Source of the DNA: an uncultured Bacteroidia bacterium
GTDB taxonomy: Bacteria; Bacteroidota; Bacteroidia; Bacteroidales; UBA932
Assembly (NCBI GenBank): GCA_902766985.1
Contig: CACXFP010000244.1
Span: forward strand, 1 to 8,661
Length of the DNA stretch: 8,661 bases
Reading direction: 5' to 3'
In this document: piece after piece, positions 5,948 to 8,661 of the stretch
How the letters are laid out: the number at the start of each line of letters is the position of its first letter
Position numbering within the stretch: position 1 is the first letter of the stretch
Position numbers and translations under genes: made by a program
The notes under the pieces: generated by a model
The model's database searches: none
What the model was told of the DNA's origin: nothing
What the model saw: only the letters and a program-made list of their open reading frames with translations

Positions 5948-8176
5948 CTACTGGTTGATTTCGATATATTTGCTGATTGTCTCGGATGTGCCGTCGTCCC
6001 AGACTATCACGGCCTTGAGTATGCCTGAGGAAGCTGGGTGGAAGAAACCGCTCATATCCGTAGAAACTGCCCTCGTTCCATAGTACCAGGAGATTTCTTC
6101 CGCTCTCTGTGCGTTGAAGACACGAAGCGGCAGACCGGTCCCGGAAGGGAAGGAACCGTCGCTGTTCCTCGGGATATTGTTGAGGTAGATGTAAGGGTAA
6201 CCGGCGGACAGGGGATTGGTCCTAGGGCTGCCTCCCGCCCTGGGGCCTTCAGTCTCTCCGTATTTGAAGAACACTTCCACGTCTACGGTAGTCTGGGGGG
6301 AAAGGCCTGTGATCGTGAAGGAGTATTTTCCGTTCTCGTATTGGTTGACCTCCTCCAGGTTCTTATCGCCTGAACCGGTCTTCCACTCGATGAATCCCGG
6401 CCCGTACCAGTCGGCGTCGTTGACTTCCCAGGTAATGATTATAGCGTCCTGGAAAGTGTTGAATTTAAGGTTTATAGGAGACGGGGTCCCGTCGTCGGTG
6501 TGGATCCTTACGTTGAAAGTCACGTTGCGGCCATGTCTCTGGATATCGGTTATCATCAGAGGTGAGGGGACGGGGGTGGAATCATCGCCATAGAAGGTGA
6601 AGGCGGGATTCGTGTGAGGGGTGAAGGCCGTGTATGACAGGTGTGGCCAGAAGACCCTGGTCGCGATGTCCGGAACCAGGTATCCTTCGGCGTCTATGGG
6701 GAAGGCGTCGGGATCGGCCGGGACCATGCCCCCGCATTGACGGTCAGGAAGGCAGTTGACCTCGTTGTAGCCATACCATCTTTCCTTTGCCGTCAGGACC
6801 CTGTTCTGTGAGTCGGAAAAACCGGCAGGCCTGTCCGTCTTGTCAATGTGGTAGATGCCCAGGCCGCTGCCTCCTACATAACTGTCCCATGCTTCATATC
6901 CGCGGCATTCTATGAGGTAGTACTCATCCGGATCCTTTGAATTTATCCGGAGGTACCTTCCTTTTTCGCTGATTGGTTCAAGGGTGTATGAACCTGCCTT
7001 CAAGGTTTCCGGAGAACCTATCCCCAGCATGTCCCTGTCGACGGCATTGAAATAGGGCGGAGTCCTGGAACCGTTGTTGTATGCTCCGCCATCCATCAGG
7101 CTTGTCACGGAGAAATGACCTGATGCACGTCCGCCGCCGCCGTCATCGCTCAGATCCGTGTCGTACATGTCTACAAGGCCGAGCGTGTGGCCGAATTCAT
7201 GGCAGAACGGACCAATACCGGTAAAGCCGTACACGTATTCTCCATCCGCGCCGATGGTATTCGTCCTCCTGAGTTCGGTGGATATGGCGTAGCTGTTAAG
7301 CGTCTTTCCGTCGAGGACGACAGTCTGTCCCGCGCCATCCAGGATGTACCATTGGTGTGACCATATCAGGTCCTCTTCTCCGTTGTCCGTCTGGTCCTTG
7401 CCCGGAACTATGACAAAAACGTTGTCGATGAACCCGTCAGAATCGTTGTCGAATACGGAGAAATCTATTTCGGAGTCAGCAGCCTTGCAGGCCTCGATTA
7501 TGGCCTCATAAGCTTTTACGTCGATTTCCTCTCCGGAATCAGCACCGTAATAACTCTCCTCGTGGAGCAGTGTCACGGTGGAGGAGACGGTGTATTCGAA
7601 CTTGCATGTCCCCAGGAACTGTTCCTCGAAATATTCGCCGACACTTCCCGTCGCCCCGTTGAAGGAATAACCTTTCTCGTTGAGCATCGCATGGATATGC
7701 TCCCTTCCGTAGTCGAATCCCTTGTCGGAGAATTCTGCCGGTATCACAAGGCAGCGCCTGGTCTGCGTCCCTTGCGCCTTTGTCCCCGGGCCGGAAGGAC
7801 GTGCGGCCCTGCGTAGCTTCATAGCTGCCTGTCTTCTCGACGAGCCTCTTGCGCCTAACCGGCCGAACGGGATGTCCCTGCTTGATATCCTGACCATACC
7901 CGGTACGTCCCTGCCTACGACGTATCCCGAGCTGTGCCTGATCCCGTCCTGGTCATAGTATGCATAATTGTAATATCCGTCTTCATCGCGGATTACGGCG
8001 CATCCGTCAACCGTCGTGAGGATGTGGGCGAATTCGTCACCCTTAAGCCTGGCCATGAATGAAGTGCCGTCGGGCTGCGTAATCTTGACAGGGCCTTTCC
8101 TTGCGGGAAGGGCAAGGAGCGAAATGCCGCCGATATACAAGGCGAGGATGGTTGTCAGGACAGGTCCGGTTTTCAT
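5948..8176 (-). CDS. Secreted M6 family metalloprotease (immune inhibitor A-like) with C-terminal FN3-like domain
   Basis: The 742-residue product is an M6-type zinc endopeptidase. A signal peptide covers about residues 1-25 (hydrophobic core TTILALYIGGISLLAL). An N-terminal pro-region of the usual M6 pattern follows (VKITQPDGTSF..., GDEFAH, DEDGYYNYA; about 29-90), then an Arg-rich linker (about 104-141). The catalytic domain runs from about 142 to 450, with an Asp-rich possible calcium loop DNDSDGFIDNV at 243-253 and the zinc motif HEFGHTLGLVD at 326-336 (HExxHxxGxxD; His326, Glu327, His330, Asp336). SLMDGGAYNNGSRTPPYFNA (359-378) is the typical downstream stretch. The C-terminus has a fibronectin III-like domain (about 568-655) and a last domain (about 660-742), probably beta-sandwich. 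No type IX sorting domain or lipobox is seen. I chose ATG 8176 because it starts the signal peptide and GGAG lies 4 bases upstream; the open frame continues to 8296 but through a terminator. Substrate unknown. Confidence 0.92.
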   Translation of the reverse strand: MKTGPVLTTILALYIGGISLLALPARKGPVKITQPDGTSFMARLKGDEFAHILTTVDGCAVIRDEDGYYNYAYYDQDGIRHSSGYVVGRDVPGMVRISSRDIPFGRLGARGSSRRQAAMKLRRAARPSGPGTKAQGTQTRRCLVIPAEFSDKGFDYGREHIHAMLNEKGYSFNGATGSVGEYFEEQFLGTCKFEYTVSSTVTLLHEESYYGADSGEEIDVKAYEAIIEACKAADSEIDFSVFDNDSDGFIDNVFVIVPGKDQTDNGEEDLIWSHQWYILDGAGQTVVLDGKTLNSYAISTELRRTNTIGADGEYVYGFTGIGPFCHEFGHTLGLVDMYDTDLSDDGGGGRASGHFSVTSLMDGGAYNNGSRTPPYFNAVDRDMLGIGSPETLKAGSYTLEPISEKGRYLRINSKDPDEYYLIECRGYEAWDSYVGGSGLGIYHIDKTDRPAGFSDSQNRVLTAKERWYGYNEVNCLPDRQCGGMVPADPDAFPIDAEGYLVPDIATRVFWPHLSYTAFTPHTNPAFTFYGDDSTPVPSPLMITDIQRHGRNVTFNVRIHTDDGTPSPINLKFNTFQDAIIITWEVNDADWYGPGFIEWKTGSGDKNLEEVNQYENGKYSFTITGLSPQTTVDVEVFFKYGETEGPRAGGSPRTNPLSAGYPYIYLNNIPRNSDGSFPSGTGLPLRVFNAQRAEEISWYYGTRAVSTDMSGFFHPASSGILKAVIVWDDGTSETISKYIEINQ

Positions 8177-8204
8177 GCGTCTCCAATCATTCTGAATTGG
8201 AATG

Positions 8205-8235
8205 CATATATAACGAAATTTTTTGTGATTTTCAA
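8205..8235 (-). promoter_or_regulatory. Predicted promoter of the M6 protease-lipoprotein operon
   Basis: On the minus strand TTG (8235-8233) is followed by a 20-base spacer and TATATATG (8212-8205), one mismatch from the Bacteroidetes -7 consensus TAnnTTTG. The spacer length equals that of the predicted tpiA promoter. Transcription would start near 8199, giving a leader of about 23 bases with a GGAG at 8184-8181 before the ATG at 8176. It lies downstream of the terminator at 8257-8294, so the operon need not depend on readthrough. Confidence 0.5.
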
Positions 8236-8256
8236 GGATTGTGTTCCTTTGGGAAT

Positions 8257-8294
8257 AAAAAAGAGACCGGCAACACTCCCGTGCAACCGATCCC
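8257..8294 (-). terminator. Strong minus-strand intrinsic terminator with no obvious coding gene upstream
   Basis: On the minus strand a 14-position left arm (8294-8281, GGGATCGGTTGCAC) pairs with a right arm (8276-8263, GTGTTGCCGGTCTC) with one T-T mismatch and a few G-U pairs, around a GGGA tetraloop (8280-8277). It is followed at once by six T residues (8262-8257). This is the form of a rho-independent terminator. The histone-like gene upstream already ends in its own terminator at 8394-8419, so this one must end another, probably non-coding, transcript or act as an attenuator ahead of the M6 gene. Confidence 0.7.
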
Positions 8295-8320
8295 ATGACG
8301 TGTACTAAAACCTAAACCTA
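8257..8320 (-). ncRNA. Putative short non-coding RNA or leader ending at the 8257-8294 terminator
   Basis: A CATCTTTG element on the minus strand (8331-8324) is one base from the TAnnTTTG -7 consensus, and a second imperfect one (TATCCCTTTG, 8341-8332) sits beside it. Starting just downstream (about 8318) would give an RNA of about 62 bases made of an unstructured AGGTTTAGGTTTTAGTACA segment and the terminator hairpin. I see no TTG -33 element at the right distance, so the 5' end is uncertain and could lie as far up as 8390. I do not recognise it as a named RNA family. The alternative is an untranslated leader of the M6 operon with regulated termination. Confidence 0.35.
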
Positions 8321-8335
8321 TAACAAAGATGCAAA

Positions 8336-8358
8336 GGGATAGGGAAACGTTGCACCGG
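8336..8358 (-). promoter_or_regulatory. Possible anti-terminator segment
   Basis: On the minus strand CCGGTGCAAC (8358-8349) can pair with GTTGCACGG in the terminator left arm and loop (8287-8279), 9 pairs with one bulged G. ATCCC (8340-8336) can pair with GGGAT (8294-8290). The two pairings are properly nested and would exclude formation of the terminator hairpin. This only matters if transcription begins upstream of 8358, which is not shown. Confidence 0.3.
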
Positions 8359-8393
8359 AATGTGAAAAAATGCACTTTTTTTTAAGGGGCATG

Positions 8394-8419
8394 AAAAAAC
8401 GCCTGCACGGGGCAGGCGT
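8394..8419 (-). terminator. Intrinsic terminator of the histone-like gene
   Basis: On the minus strand ACGCCTGC (8419-8412) and GCAGGCGT (8406-8399) form a perfect 8-base stem with a 5-base loop, followed by a run of T residues (8399-8394). It lies 24 bases after the stop codon of the histone H1-like gene and fits a rho-independent terminator. Confidence 0.85.
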
Positions 8420-8442
8420 CGTAACTAAAGATGAGTATATGA

Positions 8443-8619
8443 TTACTTCTTGGCCTCGGCTACGGAAACCTTCCTGAATTCCTTCAGGTCCTTCATGAGG
8501 TCGAGAGCAGCTTTGCGGGCGCGTGCTCCGGCGGCTTTGTTACCCTTTACTACCTGTGCATCGGCGTTGGCCTCGAATGCTGCATACTCAGCTTTGATTT
8601 TTTCAACAAGTGCTTTCAT
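8443..8619 (-). CDS. Histone H1-like (Hc1-type) small DNA-binding protein
   Basis: The 58-residue product begins MKALVEKIKAEYAAF and ends VSVAEAKK. It is rich in Ala and Lys/Arg, has no hydrophobic segment, and is helical throughout by composition. The central KGNKAAGARARKAALDL (25-41) and the LKEFRKVSV near the end (45-53) are the features of the Bacteroidetes histone H1-like family, related to chlamydial Hc1 and thought to bind and condense DNA in the nucleoid. The length is normal for the Bacteroidetes form, which lacks the long Lys/Ala-rich tail of Chlamydia Hc1. The start ATG at 8619 is preceded by an A/T-rich leader (TTAATTTAATAAAC) typical of highly expressed genes in this phylum. It is a single-gene unit: its terminator is at 8394-8419. 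A clear promoter is not seen in the 42 bases left before the window edge. Confidence 0.88.
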   Translation of the reverse strand: MKALVEKIKAEYAAFEANADAQVVKGNKAAGARARKAALDLMKDLKEFRKVSVAEAKK

Positions 8620-8661
8620 GTTTATTAAATTAATGGTGTTAGAGAATTGACATACTTAACA

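Noticed and set aside
8306..8320. Telomere-like TTTAGG repeats on the minus strand (AGGTTTAGGTTTTAG)
   Set aside because: Only two imperfect copies are present; there is no array. It is likely just part of the leader/small RNA segment.
8281..8408. Recurring TGCAC/GTGCA pentamers (8281, 8351, 8371, 8404) as possible operator sites
   Set aside because: Three of them are explained by hairpin arms or the pairing already described, and the spacing is irregular.

Overview
The window looks like a piece of a Bacteroidales (Bacteroidota) chromosome. The evidence is the gene content: a LolC/E-type permease downstream of rbfA, a secreted GH3 glycosidase, an M6 metalloprotease with a small lipoprotein, and a 58-residue histone H1-like protein of the kind common in this phylum. 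Promoters of the Bacteroidetes type (TTG, 20 bases, TAnnTTTG) and A-rich leaders in place of strong Shine-Dalgarno sites agree with this. I cannot name genus or species. All genes look chromosomal. I see no tRNA, rRNA, CRISPR array, insertion sequence or phage gene.

Layout. Positions 1-2479 hold a minus-strand operon, tyrS-rbfA-permease, packed with 2- and 6-base gaps; the permease runs off the left edge. A 100-base divergent promoter region (2480-2579) separates it from a plus-strand pair, tpiA and a GH3 beta-xylosidase/beta-glucosidase (2580-5493). This pair meets a minus-strand unit tail to tail at a strong inverted repeat (5517-5552). That unit is an M6-family secreted metalloprotease followed after 2 bases by a small lipoprotein gene. 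The right end carries the histone-like gene (8443-8619) with its own intrinsic terminator.

The intergenic stretch 8177-8442 is the most interesting part. It holds the terminator of the histone-like gene, a second strong minus-strand terminator at 8257-8294 that belongs to no visible gene, a predicted M6 promoter downstream of that, and an upstream segment (8336-8358) able to pair with the left arm of the second terminator. This suggests a short non-coding RNA or an attenuator/leader.

The left operon serves translation (tyrosine charging, 30S maturation) and probably lipoprotein export. tpiA is glycolytic, and the GH3 enzyme would release sugars from plant-type oligosaccharides in the periplasm. 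The protease and lipoprotein form a separate envelope or secreted unit. No single new defence, mobile or biosynthetic system is evident.
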